The notes below the pieces were generated by a model. It had not been told where the DNA came from. It saw only the letters and a list, made by a program, of their open reading frames with translations, and made no database searches. From Pseudoramibacter fermentans (lineage in GTDB: Bacteria > Bacillota > Clostridia > Eubacteriales > Eubacteriaceae), in contig VOGB01000005.1 of assembly GCA_009493725.1 (NCBI GenBank), forward strand, positions 124,001-188,000: 64,000 bases of DNA, in the 5' to 3' direction. Each line of letters starts with the position of its first letter. Within the stretch, counting starts at the first letter, position 1. Of the stretch, positions 51,597 to 60,879 are shown piece after piece. The position numbers and the translations under genes are program-made.

Positions 51597-53741
51597 ATGC
51601 ACACGATCAAAACGATGATGAAACAGCACAAGGTTGTACTCGTCGCCATCGTCCTGGCTGCTGCCATCGCTCTGACTGCCTTCGCCTCCGCCCAGACCGC
51701 GCGGGCGAAGTCGTCGAGCGCGTCTACCGCCTCGAACAAGACGCTGACAGCCAAGGCTGAACTGGCTTCAGGCGCCAAGGCGCAGACCTCTAAAAAGGGC
51801 GACGCCATCAGCAAGGCCGAAACGGTTTACGTGAAAGCCGATGCGACGGGCACCCGCACCGCCACCTACGTCTCCGACTGGCTGCAGAACGCCGGCAACG
51901 ACACCGCGTTAACTGACGTGTCCAATCTTTCGAATATTCAAAACGTCAAGGGACACGAAAAATACACGAAGAACGGCAATACCCTGACCTGGAAAACCAA
52001 AGGCAAGGACATTTATTACCGCGGCGAAACCGACGCGGCTCTGCCTGTGAACGTGCAGGTCAGCTACGAATTGAACGGCGAAAGCGTTACGCCGAAGGAA
52101 TTGGCCGGTAAGAGCGGCGATGTCAAGATCACCTTCACTTACAACAACGAAAGCGAAACCGACGGCATCACTACCCCATTTACCTGCGCGACCGCGCTCG
52201 ACCTGCCGACGTCCCGCTTTACGGATATCAAAGTAACCAACGGCGCAGTCCTCAGCGACGGCAACAACAATATCGTCGTCGGGATCGGCTTCCCTGGCCT
52301 GAAACAGGATCTCGGGCTGGAAAACGTCGACCAGGTGAAGATTCCGGAATCCTTCACGGTTGAAGCGACGGTGAAGAACTTCAAGATGGGCAACACCCTG
52401 ACCTCGATCTCGACGGATGTGCTCAACCGCGCCGGGCTCAAGGATATCAAGAGCTTCAAGGATTTGGACAACGCGATTAATCAGCTCGAAAACGCCAGCG
52501 GCAAGCTCGTCGCCGGCTCCCTCGCCGCACGAAATGGCTCCGCCGCGCTCCAGACCGGCGCAGCGTCCCTCAACACCGGCATCGGCAGTCTGCAGAGCGG
52601 GCTGAACCAATACACCGCCGGTGTGGCTACTGCGGCAAACGGCGGCACCACACTCGCCAACAACACGCTTTTGCTCCACAACGGGATCAACGATCTCTAC
52701 AAGCAAGTGCCAGAATTGACTGACGGCATTTCTCAGGCTTATCAAGGGAGCCAACAATTGGCTGAACATTTCGGTGACCCAAATGATAGTAACAAATATG
52801 GAGACATTCTGAAAGGTTCTAGTTCTTTGGCTAGCGGCGCCGCTCAACTCAACGCCGGCATCAACGGCGTCAACGGCAGCACGACCAACGTCGGTCTTGT
52901 CAAGACGATCAAGGGCATGAATCAGCAGCTTCAGGCTGTCGACGCGTCGAAGGTCAACACCGTGCTGACCAATTATCAGGCCAATCTTAAACAAGAAGGC
53001 GAATCGGCTAAAAATTTAGCCGCCGTCGCACAAAGTCTTGCAGCAAAGGGCGATGCAGAAAACGCTCAGAAAGTTGGCACTGAAGCCAAGACCCTCGGTG
53101 CCAAAGCTCAGACTGACGCCGCCGCTCTGCAGGACGCACAGTCTTCGCTAAAGGTGCTGCAGAACCTCGGCACGATGCAGACACAGCTCGCTGAAGCCTG
53201 CAAAGATGGCGGCACCCTCGATCAGCTGGCCGCTGGCTCTTCTCAGTTAGCCACTGGCTCCGCCAGCCTGAACGAAGCGCTCACAAAGGTCGCTCAGGGC
53301 ACAAAGGATCTCAACGACGGCTTAAAACAGCTCAATGACAGCACCGGCTCGTTAACAGACGGCGTCGATCAGCTCAACAGCGGCAGCAAAAAGCTCGCTG
53401 ACGGCTCCAAGGAACTCAGCGACGGGCTCAACACGCTTAAGGCTAATAACAACACGTTGAATTCCGGTGCGGCTCAGCTCGCAGGCGGTTCCAGCCAGCT
53501 TTACGCCGGCACGGTCTCGCTGACAAGCGGCCTCAATACCCTGTATTACGGTATGAATCAATTCAAGACCGTCGGCATCGACAAGATCGCCAGCGTCTAC
53601 AACAACAACTTCAAGGATCTGGCCAACAAGCTCAACACCATCAAGAAAGCCTCAGCCGATTACAGCAACTTCTCCGGCATCGCATCCGGCATGGGCGGCT
53701 CGGTCAACTTCGTCATTGAAACAGACAGCATCTCTAAATAA
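51597..53741 (+). CDS. YhgE/Pip-like secreted heptad-repeat protein
   Basis: A 714-residue exported protein. An N-terminal hydrophobic segment (about 15-35) acts as signal or anchor. Residues about 120-280 are a beta-rich region (VNVQVSYELNGESVTPKELA). From about 290 on, repeated Leu-x-x-Gly heptads such as LQTGAASLNTGIGSLQSG and LADGSKELSDGLNTL are the pattern of YhgE/Pip-type proteins. Unlike YhgE, no C-terminal membrane bundle is seen; the adjacent MMPL protein may supply it. Spacing of 22 bases implies an operon. A short AT-richer patch at about 52730-52830 differs in codon use. Function is unknown; partner to the transporter is inferred. Confidence 0.82.
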   Translation: MHTIKTMMKQHKVVLVAIVLAAAIALTAFASAQTARAKSSSASTASNKTLTAKAELASGAKAQTSKKGDAISKAETVYVKADATGTRTATYVSDWLQNAGNDTALTDVSNLSNIQNVKGHEKYTKNGNTLTWKTKGKDIYYRGETDAALPVNVQVSYELNGESVTPKELAGKSGDVKITFTYNNESETDGITTPFTCATALDLPTSRFTDIKVTNGAVLSDGNNNIVVGIGFPGLKQDLGLENVDQVKIPESFTVEATVKNFKMGNTLTSISTDVLNRAGLKDIKSFKDLDNAINQLENASGKLVAGSLAARNGSAALQTGAASLNTGIGSLQSGLNQYTAGVATAANGGTTLANNTLLLHNGINDLYKQVPELTDGISQAYQGSQQLAEHFGDPNDSNKYGDILKGSSSLASGAAQLNAGINGVNGSTTNVGLVKTIKGMNQQLQAVDASKVNTVLTNYQANLKQEGESAKNLAAVAQSLAAKGDAENAQKVGTEAKTLGAKAQTDAAALQDAQSSLKVLQNLGTMQTQLAEACKDGGTLDQLAAGSSQLATGSASLNEALTKVAQGTKDLNDGLKQLNDSTGSLTDGVDQLNSGSKKLADGSKELSDGLNTLKANNNTLNSGAAQLAGGSSQLYAGTVSLTSGLNTLYYGMNQFKTVGIDKIASVYNNNFKDLANKLNTIKKASADYSNFSGIASGMGGSVNFVIETDSISK

Positions 53742-53763
53742 TCGAGATTTTCTCCTTTCTACA

Positions 53764-53799
53764 CACAGCCTGGCACTCACGCCGGGCTGTGTTTTTTTG
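53764..53799 (+). terminator. Terminator of the MMPL operon
   Basis: ACACAGCCTGGC / GCCGGGCTGTGT with a six-base loop, one wobble, and a seven-base T-run. Confidence 0.9.
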
Positions 53800-53897
53800 T
53801 AAAATCAAGCAATGAATGTTCTTTTATTGTCTAAAATTTATATTTCTTTTGCTTTGTAATTGTTTTATAATAAAAACAGTTTAATAAATGACAATTT

Positions 53898-54085
53898 CAG
53901 GTGCCCTTGACGATACGCCAAGGGAGAATAGGGAATCAGGTGCAAATCCTGAACGAACCCATCACTGTAAGCCGCGAACACCGCAACAAGTCACTGTCGC
54001 CAACATATCGACGATGGGAAGGCGCGGAACCCGCTTTCGAGCGCGCGGCAAGTCAGGAGACCTGCCCGAAATACACCCGCTGATG
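53898..54085 (+). promoter_or_regulatory. Cobalamin riboswitch
   Basis: The conserved elements occur in order: GGTGCC near 53900, AGGGAATCAGGTGCAAATCC, the ACTGTAAGCCGC segment, GGGAAGG, and the B12 box AAGTCAGGAGACCTGCC at about 54050-54066. The adenosylcobalamin aptamer family is therefore clear. A TATAAT at 53866-53871 is the likely -10. The expression platform is a terminator at 54099-54141, so the ligand would cause premature termination. It precedes genes for the lower ligand of B12, giving end-product feedback. Confidence 0.95.
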
Positions 54086-54098
54086 GATGACGGTAAAG

Positions 54099-54141
54099 TC
54101 CGCGGCCGATTTATTCCTGTATTTCGGCTGTGGATTTTTTT
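54099..54141 (+). terminator. Riboswitch expression-platform terminator
   Basis: TCCGCGGCCG (54099-54108) pairs with CGGCTGTGGA (54125-54134) with two G-U wobbles, followed by seven T. It lies between the aptamer and bzaA. Confidence 0.85.
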
Positions 54142-54197
54142 ATTGCCAAAAAGCCGAACGTAATGAAGATCAGCATTTTTGAGAGAAAAGGAGAATT

Positions 54198-55517
54198 ATG
54201 ATGACCATACTCGAAGCGGCTCGCGCCGGCCAGATCACAGACGCGATGCGCATCTGTGCAGAACGAGAAGATGTCGACGCGGAATTCATCCGTCAAGGCA
54301 TCGTTGACGGCAGCATCGTCGTCCTCGACAGTTCACGAGACAATATCCGTCCCGTCGCCGTCGGTAAAGGCTTAAAAACGAAAGTTTCTGCCTCTGTCGG
54401 CATGTACGAAGAAAAAGACACCATCGACGGTGAAATGGAAAAGATTCAGGCCGCTGTCAAGGCCGGCACCGACACCATTATGGATTTGTCCGTCCGCGGC
54501 CCCATCGAAGAGATGCGCGAAAAGGTGCTGTCCACCGTCGACCGCCCAGTCGGCACCCTGCCCATGTACGAAACCTTGGCCAAGGCCGCCGCTGAACACG
54601 GCACGGCAATGGACATGACCGAAGACGACATCTTCGATATGATTGAACATCAGGCCGCCCAGGGCGTGTCCTTCCTCGCCATGCACCCGGCCACCACGCT
54701 GGAAGTCGTCCGCCACGCCAAGGAAGAACACCGCATCGATCCGCTCGTCTCCTACGGCGGCAGCCATTTAATCGGCTGGATGCTCTACCACAAAAAGGAA
54801 AACCCGATGTACACCCAATTTGATCGTGTCATCGACATCTGCCACAAATACGACACCGTCTTGAGCTTCGCCGACGGCATGCGCCCAGGCTGCGTCGACG
54901 ATTCCCTCGACGCCCCGCAGGTCGAAGAGCTGGTCTTAATCGGCACCCTCGCCCGCCGCGCCAGAGAAGCCGGCGTCCAGGTCATGGTCAAGGGACCGGG
55001 CCACGTCGCCCTCGACGAAATTCAAACGACTGTTCAATTAGAAAAGAAGCTCTGCCACGGCGCCCCTTACTTCATTTTCGGGATGCTCCCGACCGACACC
55101 GGCGCCGGCATGGACCACATCACCTCAGCCATCGGCGGCGCAATCGCCGCGTACTATGGCGCGGACTTCCTCTGCTACGTCACCCCGGCTGAACACATCG
55201 GCATGCCGTCTAAAGACGACGTGTACCAGGGCGTCATCGCCTCCCGCATTGCCGGCCACGCCGCCGACGTCGCCAAAGGCCTGCCTTCCGCCATTCAATG
55301 GGATAAGGAAATGTCCGAAGCCCGGGTCAAAATGAACTTCCCAGCTCAGTTTAAGCTGGCCATCGATCCGGAAACCGCCGAAAGAATGTGGCGGGAACGC
55401 TCAGACGATTTCTCCAGCGAATGTACCATGTGCGGCAAATTCTGCGCCGCCCGCATCGTCGAAAAGGTATTGAACGGCCAGGAAGCGCCGACTAGAACAG
55501 AAGAGGTGATCAAATAA
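54198..55517 (+). CDS. bzaA: 5-hydroxybenzimidazole synthase subunit BzaA (ThiC paralog)
   Basis: A 439-residue ThiC-superfamily radical-SAM protein. TDTIMDLSVRGPIEEMR, SYGGSHLIGWMLYHKKENP, SFADGMRPGCVDDSLDAPQ and KGPGHVALDEI follow ThiC. The C-terminal cluster is CTMCGKFC (Cys409, 412, 416), one residue shorter than the CxxCxxxxC of ThiC. In the characterised pathway BzaA and BzaB together turn aminoimidazole ribotide into 5-hydroxybenzimidazole. The lack of thiamine genes, the B12 riboswitch and downstream cobT exclude a thiamine role. AAGGAG lies just upstream; the second ATG at 54201 has better spacing and may be the true start. Confidence 0.93.
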   Translation: MMTILEAARAGQITDAMRICAEREDVDAEFIRQGIVDGSIVVLDSSRDNIRPVAVGKGLKTKVSASVGMYEEKDTIDGEMEKIQAAVKAGTDTIMDLSVRGPIEEMREKVLSTVDRPVGTLPMYETLAKAAAEHGTAMDMTEDDIFDMIEHQAAQGVSFLAMHPATTLEVVRHAKEEHRIDPLVSYGGSHLIGWMLYHKKENPMYTQFDRVIDICHKYDTVLSFADGMRPGCVDDSLDAPQVEELVLIGTLARRAREAGVQVMVKGPGHVALDEIQTTVQLEKKLCHGAPYFIFGMLPTDTGAGMDHITSAIGGAIAAYYGADFLCYVTPAEHIGMPSKDDVYQGVIASRIAGHAADVAKGLPSAIQWDKEMSEARVKMNFPAQFKLAIDPETAERMWRERSDDFSSECTMCGKFCAARIVEKVLNGQEAPTRTEEVIK

Positions 55518-56803
55518 TGACTACGCAAATGCTCGAAGCCCGCAAGGGTCATATTACAGAAGAAATGGAAATTGTGGCGAAAAAGGAAGGGGTCAGCCCG
55601 GAATACATCCGCGATCAAGTCGCGGTCAGCCACATCGTCATCCCGAAGAACATCCACCGCGACCGCACCAATATCTGCGGCATCGGCGCCGGTCTGGACG
55701 TCAAGGTCAACTCCCTGATGGGGACCTCTTCTGACCGCAACGACAAGGAGATGGAAAAGCGCAAACTCCGCCTGATCGAAGAAGCCGGCGCGGACGCTTT
55801 CATGGATCTGTCCACCGGCGACGACATCGACGGCATGCGCGCTCAGTCCATCGCCCACTCCAACATCGCGGCCGGCTGCGTGCCGATTTACCAGGCTGCC
55901 GCTGAATCCATCGAAAAGCACGGCTCTATCGTCGGCATGACCGCGAAAGAAATGCTCGACACCATCGAAAAGCAGTGCCAGGACGGCATGGACTTCATGG
56001 CTATTCACTCGGCCTACAACTTCTGGGTCCTCGACACCTTAAAACAGAGCGGCCGCCTCACCAACGTCGTCTCCCGCGGCGGCTCCTTCTTAACCGCCTG
56101 GATGCACTACAACCAGAAGGACAACCCGCTGTTCACCGAATTTGACAAGATTCTGGAAATCCTCAAATCGACCGACACGGTGCTGTCCATCGGCGACGCC
56201 ATCCGTCCTGGCTGTAACTGGGATTCCCTCGACGCGCCGCAGGTCGCCGGCCTGATGGTCGCAGGCGATTTGGCCAAACGCGCCATTGAAGCCGGCGTTC
56301 AGGTCATGATCGAAGGGCCGGGCCACGTGCCGCTGAACCACATCGCGACCACAATGCAGCTGCAGAAACAGCTCTGCCACGGCGTCCCTTACTACATCTT
56401 AGGCTTCCTCGCCACCGACGTCGCGCCGGGCTACGACAACATCACCGGGGCCATCGGCGGCACCTTCGCCGGCATGTACGGCGCCGATTTCCTCTGCAAC
56501 TTGACGCCGGCTGAACACCTCGGCCTGCCGACTGAAGAAGACGTCGTCACCGGCGTGCGCACCGCCCGCCTCGCTGCGGACTGCGTCAACATGCTCCGCC
56601 GCGACAGCAAGAGCTACAAGCGTTCGCTGAACATGGCGAAGGCCCGCGTCGCCGACGACCCGCAGGCGCAGATCGACAACGCACTGTTCCCGGAACTGGT
56701 CAAGGAACGGATGTCCACAGAACCGGCCCACGATCACTGCGCGGCCTGCAGCGAAGGCCTCTGCCCGGCGGACTACGCCTACCAATATTTCTTCGGCGAC
56801 TGA
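55517..56803 (+). CDS. bzaB: 5-hydroxybenzimidazole synthase subunit BzaB (ThiC paralog)
   Basis: A 428-residue ThiC paralog, overlapping the bzaA stop by one base (TAATG). MDLSTGDDIDGMRAQSI, SRGGSFLTAWMHYNQKDNP, SIGDAIRPGCNWDSLDAPQ and EGPGHVPLNHIATTMQL are ThiC-type, and the C-terminal CAACSEGLC (Cys408, 411, 416) has the canonical CxxCxxxxC spacing. It is clearly diverged from BzaA, consistent with two non-redundant subunits. In E. limosum-type pathways both are required for 5-hydroxybenzimidazole. It acts in the cytoplasm under anaerobic conditions. Confidence 0.93.
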   Translation: MTTQMLEARKGHITEEMEIVAKKEGVSPEYIRDQVAVSHIVIPKNIHRDRTNICGIGAGLDVKVNSLMGTSSDRNDKEMEKRKLRLIEEAGADAFMDLSTGDDIDGMRAQSIAHSNIAAGCVPIYQAAAESIEKHGSIVGMTAKEMLDTIEKQCQDGMDFMAIHSAYNFWVLDTLKQSGRLTNVVSRGGSFLTAWMHYNQKDNPLFTEFDKILEILKSTDTVLSIGDAIRPGCNWDSLDAPQVAGLMVAGDLAKRAIEAGVQVMIEGPGHVPLNHIATTMQLQKQLCHGVPYYILGFLATDVAPGYDNITGAIGGTFAGMYGADFLCNLTPAEHLGLPTEEDVVTGVRTARLAADCVNMLRRDSKSYKRSLNMAKARVADDPQAQIDNALFPELVKERMSTEPAHDHCAACSEGLCPADYAYQYFFGD

Positions 56804-56827
56804 TTTTAAACCTTTAAGGAGTACAAC

Positions 56828-57901
56828 ATGGCAAACCTCACCCTTGACACTGTTTTAAACGGCATTGAACCGGCTGACAAAGCCTGGGAAGAAAAGGCGA
56901 AGGCCCGCGTGGAAGCCCTCGCGGTGCCGCCCTGGTCCCTCGGCCGCCTGTCCCGCTTAGGCGTCCGCCTGGCGGGCATGCAGCGGACTGTTCACCCCGA
57001 CGTGACCCGCAAAATGATCATCACCTGCGGCGCCGACGAAGGGGTCGCGGAAGAAGGCGTTTCGGCCTTTCCTCAGGAAGTCACGCAGGAAATGCTGCGC
57101 AACATCGCCTGCGGCGGCGCGTCGATCAACGTGCTGTCCAAGGCGGCCGGCGCTCAGGTGCGCCTGGTAGACTGCGGCGTCAAGGGTGATTTTCCGGAGC
57201 TGATCGAAAAGGGCGTCCTCGTCGATAAAAAGGTCGCCTACGGCTCACAGAACATGCGCAAGGGGCCGGCCATGACGAAGGCGCAGGCGGTAGCCTCTCT
57301 CGAAGCGGGCATCGACGTCGCCTCCGACGCCATTGAAAAGGACGGCATCCAGCTCCTCGGCACCGGCGACCTCGGCATCGGCAACACGACGCCGTCCGCC
57401 GCGATCCTCGCCGTCATCGGCCACCACTCGGTGGAAGACGCCACCGGCCGGGGCACCGGCCTCGACGACAAAGGCCTGGCGAACAAAATTCAGGTGATCA
57501 AGGACGCGATCGCCCTGAATCAGCCGGACCCGACCGACGGCCTCGACGTGCTGGCCAAGGTCGGAGGCTTCGACATCGGCGGCATCGCCGGCACGATCCT
57601 CGGCGCGGCCTACCACCGCACGCCGATTTTAATCGACGGCTTCATCTCTACCGCCGGCGCGCTGATCGCCAAAACCCTATGCCCGACCTCAGCCGACTAC
57701 ATGATCGCTGCCCACAAATCCCAGGAACCGGGCCACACGCTGATGTGGCAGACCCTCGGCCAAAAGCCGATTCTGGATCTGGATATGCGCCTCGGCGAAG
57801 GTACCGGCGCCGCCGTCGCGATGCACATCGTCGAATGCGCGGCCCGCACGATGAACGACATCCTGACCTTCGAAGAAGCGGCCGTCACTAATAAAAATTA
57901 A
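56828..57901 (+). CDS. cobT: Nicotinate-nucleotide:dimethylbenzimidazole phosphoribosyltransferase
   Basis: A 357-residue CobT, standard length. PPWSLGRLSRLGVRLAGMQ, GTGDLGIGNTTPSAAI, DGFISTAGALIA and the catalytic Glu region DMRLGEGTGAAVAMH are all present. It transfers phosphoribose from NaMN to the benzimidazole, giving the alpha-riboside phosphate for the nucleotide loop of cobalamin. Location between bzaB and bzaC matches the E. limosum gene order. TTAAGGAG precedes the ATG at good spacing. Confidence 0.97.
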   Translation: MANLTLDTVLNGIEPADKAWEEKAKARVEALAVPPWSLGRLSRLGVRLAGMQRTVHPDVTRKMIITCGADEGVAEEGVSAFPQEVTQEMLRNIACGGASINVLSKAAGAQVRLVDCGVKGDFPELIEKGVLVDKKVAYGSQNMRKGPAMTKAQAVASLEAGIDVASDAIEKDGIQLLGTGDLGIGNTTPSAAILAVIGHHSVEDATGRGTGLDDKGLANKIQVIKDAIALNQPDPTDGLDVLAKVGGFDIGGIAGTILGAAYHRTPILIDGFISTAGALIAKTLCPTSADYMIAAHKSQEPGHTLMWQTLGQKPILDLDMRLGEGTGAAVAMHIVECAARTMNDILTFEEAAVTNKN

Positions 57902-57905
57902 AGCC

Positions 57906-59456
57906 ATGAAATACGATCCTCACAAAAGCGGTGCCCAGTATTTAGAAGATCTGGCTACCTCATATTGGTACGCAAGTGCCCTCTTTACAGCCCTGGACTC
58001 AGGGCTTTTTGAGGTCTTAAGGGAAAATAATCAGCTCGGCGCCGAAGCTGCGGCCGGTATCCTCGGCTGGCAGCCTGGCCCGACCGAACGGTTCCTGCGC
58101 CTGCTCAAGGAAATGGGTCTCGTCGACGTGTACGAAGGCAATTGGTACCTCACCGGACTCACCGCCGACCACCTCGTCGACGGCGCGCCCCACGATCAGC
58201 GCGCGAACATCCGCTGGCGCCGGGATCTCCGCGCCGAATGGGACACCCTGCCCGACGTCCTCGCCGCCGGCACCCGCACACTGTTCCCATCAGACGACGT
58301 CTCCGAGGCCGACATGCACGCCCGCCGCGTCGACTACCTGAAGGCGATGGACGCGGTCATCGACGGGAAAATCGCGGAAATGCTGCCGATGTTTACCCGC
58401 GCGCTGCCTGAAAACGCGGCCGTGCTCGACGTAGGATGCGGCAGCGGCAAATTCGCGATGTCGGTGCTCGACGCCTGCCCCAGCGCCACCGCTGACCTGA
58501 TGGACATTCGACAAATGACGCCCATCACCAGAACCTTCGCCGATGCCTGGCCCGAAGCGGTAGCGAGCCGCGCCCAAACAATCGATCAGAACATCTTAGA
58601 GCGGCCGTGGCAGGTGCGTCGGCCATACGACCTGATCATTTTGTCCAATATCGTTCACGCCACGGCAGAAGCGGAATCGGCATCGGTACTTGAAGAAGCC
58701 GCCACCCATTTGGCGCCGGACGGCATTCTGCTCGTGCACGATTTCTTCACGGAACACGATCCGGTCAAGTCGCGCCTGTCCGACATCAACATGATGGTCA
58801 ACACCTACAACGGCCGGGCCTACTCGGCGAAATGGACGGCTGACACACTGAAGGCCGCCGGCTGCGGCGCGTCGGCTTTCCTGCCGCTGTCCACCGACAC
58901 CGGCGTGCTCTTCGCCTGCCAAAATGAAGCCCGCCTCGGCGATCTGGCCCTCGACCCGGTCGCCCAGCTGATCCCGAAAATCGAAGCGCTGGGTTTCGCC
59001 GACGCGATCCCCTTCCCGGCGGGCGACGTCGTCTTCGCGCCCTTCGCCCGAAACAAATGCGAGTACGGCTGCCGCTCCGCCTACGATAAGACCTGCGTCT
59101 CCAATCGGGACATGAGCTACGACGACACCCGGACCCTCGTCGGGGACTACCACCACGCGCTGCTGCTGTGCTCAGAGCCGCCCACCGGCGATTTCCAGAG
59201 ACGATGCTTGGCGGCGGAGGCGGAAGCCTTTAAATCGGGCTTCTACAAGGCCTTCGTGTTTTGGGCCGGCCCCTGCAGCATCTGCGCGGTCTGCGATCCG
59301 GAAACGCCCTGTGCCAACCCGGCCCACCATCGTCCGTCGATGGAGGGCTGCGGCATCGACGTCTACGCAACCGTCGCCAAGGCCGGCGAGACCCTGCACC
59401 CGCTGCGCCGCCGGGGCGAAACCGTGAAATACTACGGGCTGCTTCTCCTCGACTAA
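57906..59456 (+). CDS. bzaC: BzaC-type O-methyltransferase with C-terminal DUF2284-like domain
   Basis: A 516-residue protein. Residues 1-90 form a winged-helix dimerisation region, and the SAM-binding motif VLDVGCGSG (173-181) heads a class I methyltransferase core to about 340. It should methylate 5-hydroxybenzimidazole to 5-methoxybenzimidazole, as assigned to BzaC. The remaining 170 residues are a second domain: CEYGC (385-389), Cys397, GPCSICAVC (456-463), Cys469 and HRPSMEGCGIDV (475-486), the signature of the DUF2284 metal-binding family. The start is four bases after the cobT stop without a clear ribosome-binding site, so coupling is likely. The role of the extra domain is unknown. 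Confidence 0.9.
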   Translation: MKYDPHKSGAQYLEDLATSYWYASALFTALDSGLFEVLRENNQLGAEAAAGILGWQPGPTERFLRLLKEMGLVDVYEGNWYLTGLTADHLVDGAPHDQRANIRWRRDLRAEWDTLPDVLAAGTRTLFPSDDVSEADMHARRVDYLKAMDAVIDGKIAEMLPMFTRALPENAAVLDVGCGSGKFAMSVLDACPSATADLMDIRQMTPITRTFADAWPEAVASRAQTIDQNILERPWQVRRPYDLIILSNIVHATAEAESASVLEEAATHLAPDGILLVHDFFTEHDPVKSRLSDINMMVNTYNGRAYSAKWTADTLKAAGCGASAFLPLSTDTGVLFACQNEARLGDLALDPVAQLIPKIEALGFADAIPFPAGDVVFAPFARNKCEYGCRSAYDKTCVSNRDMSYDDTRTLVGDYHHALLLCSEPPTGDFQRRCLAAEAEAFKSGFYKAFVFWAGPCSICAVCDPETPCANPAHHRPSMEGCGIDVYATVAKAGETLHPLRRRGETVKYYGLLLLD

Positions 59457-59484
59457 CCCATTTTAAAAAAAGAAAAGAGCGTTT

Positions 59485-60843
59485 ATGAAATCAAAAATTT
59501 TACTGGTTCAGGCCATTTCGATGGAGGGCCTCGACATCGAACGGGTCTACCCCATCGGCATCGTCACCCTCGGCACGATCTTAAAGCGCAGCGGCCGCTA
59601 CGACGTAACGATTTTCGACATGAACATGGCCGGCAACCCCTACGCGGAGCTGAAAACCAAAATCGCGGAAACCGAGCCGGACGTGATCGGCATCTCTCTG
59701 CGCAACCTCGACCCGCTGGGCAACCGCACCACTTCGCTGATCGTCCCCTTCACGATGACAGTCCGCTTCATTCACCAGTTCGCGCCGGATACGCCGCTGA
59801 TGGCCGGCGGCACGGCCTTCACGCTGTTTCCGGAACGGCTGATGCGCGACTTCCCAGAAATCACCTGCGGCATCGTCGGCGAAGCGGAAAACAACGCCGT
59901 ACCCCTCGTCGACGCGCTGACGGATCACGAAGTCCTGCCCGATCTGCCGGGGATCATCCGCCGGGACGGCGAAGGGATCCGGCTCACCCCGCCGGACGGC
60001 AGCTTCGACATGGGGAACTACCGGATGATCGACCGCGACCTGCTCTCGCCGGTCGATTACCTGAAGGTGAACAAATACGTCGAAAGCATCGGCGTCGAAA
60101 CGAAGCGCGGCTGCTGCTTCCAATGCGGCTACTGCGAATACCCTAAGATTTCCGGCCGGTGTATGCGGCTGCGGGATCCCCTCGCCGTCGTCGACGAAAT
60201 TGCGTATCTGAAAGAAAAATACGGCGTCACCCGCATCCATTTGACGGATTCCATCGTCAATTACCCGACGAATCACCTCGACACCATCTGCGAAGAACTT
60301 TTAAGACGGGGCCTCGACATCCATTGGAGCGGCTTTTTCCGGGAAGACGCCCTGACTCGGGAGAACACCAAGCTCTACGCCGAATCGGGCTGCGAGTCCT
60401 TCTCCCTCTCGCCCGACGGCCTGTGCCAAAAGCATCTGGATATGCTGGACAAGCATTTGACCGTCGACCAGATTCTCGAGGCGGCCCGGGTATTGGCCGA
60501 CACCGGCGTCATCGCCGTCTACCATTTCCTCGTCAACGTGCCTGGGGAAACCCGGGAAACCGTCGAGGAAGCCAAAAAACTCATCGACGCCATTTACGGC
60601 ATTCACGCCGGGACGAAAAGCCTCGGCACCATCGTGCTCAACCTGATTCGGATCATGCCCGGTACGAAAATCGAGCGCCTTTCCCTCGAAGACGGCGTCA
60701 TCACGCCGGAAACCGACCTGCTCTACCCGGTCTACCACGATCCGCCGGCCATGCGCACCTCCCGCTACGAGCTGGAGGTGTACCACCAGACGCGCAACAT
60801 CGCGATGTGGAATGGCTTCGACCTGCCGAAACCGATGAAATAA
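59485..60843 (+). CDS. bzaD: BzaD radical-SAM enzyme with B12-binding-like N-terminus
   Basis: A 452-residue B12-binding-domain/radical-SAM protein. The N-terminal 150 residues form a Rossmann-like domain in which the base-off signature DxHxxG is replaced by DMNMAG (45-50). The cluster motif is CCFQCGYC with Cys210, 214 and 217, followed by a TIM-barrel region and the terminal RYELEVYHQTRNIAMWNGF. In the characterised pathway BzaD converts 5-methoxybenzimidazole to 5-methoxy-6-methylbenzimidazole. It follows bzaC by 28 bases with a weak AAGAG site. Assignment rests on gene order plus family. Confidence 0.9.
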   Translation: MKSKILLVQAISMEGLDIERVYPIGIVTLGTILKRSGRYDVTIFDMNMAGNPYAELKTKIAETEPDVIGISLRNLDPLGNRTTSLIVPFTMTVRFIHQFAPDTPLMAGGTAFTLFPERLMRDFPEITCGIVGEAENNAVPLVDALTDHEVLPDLPGIIRRDGEGIRLTPPDGSFDMGNYRMIDRDLLSPVDYLKVNKYVESIGVETKRGCCFQCGYCEYPKISGRCMRLRDPLAVVDEIAYLKEKYGVTRIHLTDSIVNYPTNHLDTICEELLRRGLDIHWSGFFREDALTRENTKLYAESGCESFSLSPDGLCQKHLDMLDKHLTVDQILEAARVLADTGVIAVYHFLVNVPGETRETVEEAKKLIDAIYGIHAGTKSLGTIVLNLIRIMPGTKIERLSLEDGVITPETDLLYPVYHDPPAMRTSRYELEVYHQTRNIAMWNGFDLPKPMK

Positions 60844-60879
60844 ATCAAAAGATCAAGGAAAAATCCAAGGAAAAAATCA

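Noticed and set aside
54198..56803. Two ThiC genes as thiamine biosynthesis
   Set aside because: There are two diverged paralogs, a cobalamin rather than TPP riboswitch, and cobT plus two B12-type radical-SAM genes in the operon; the Bza assignment explains all of this.
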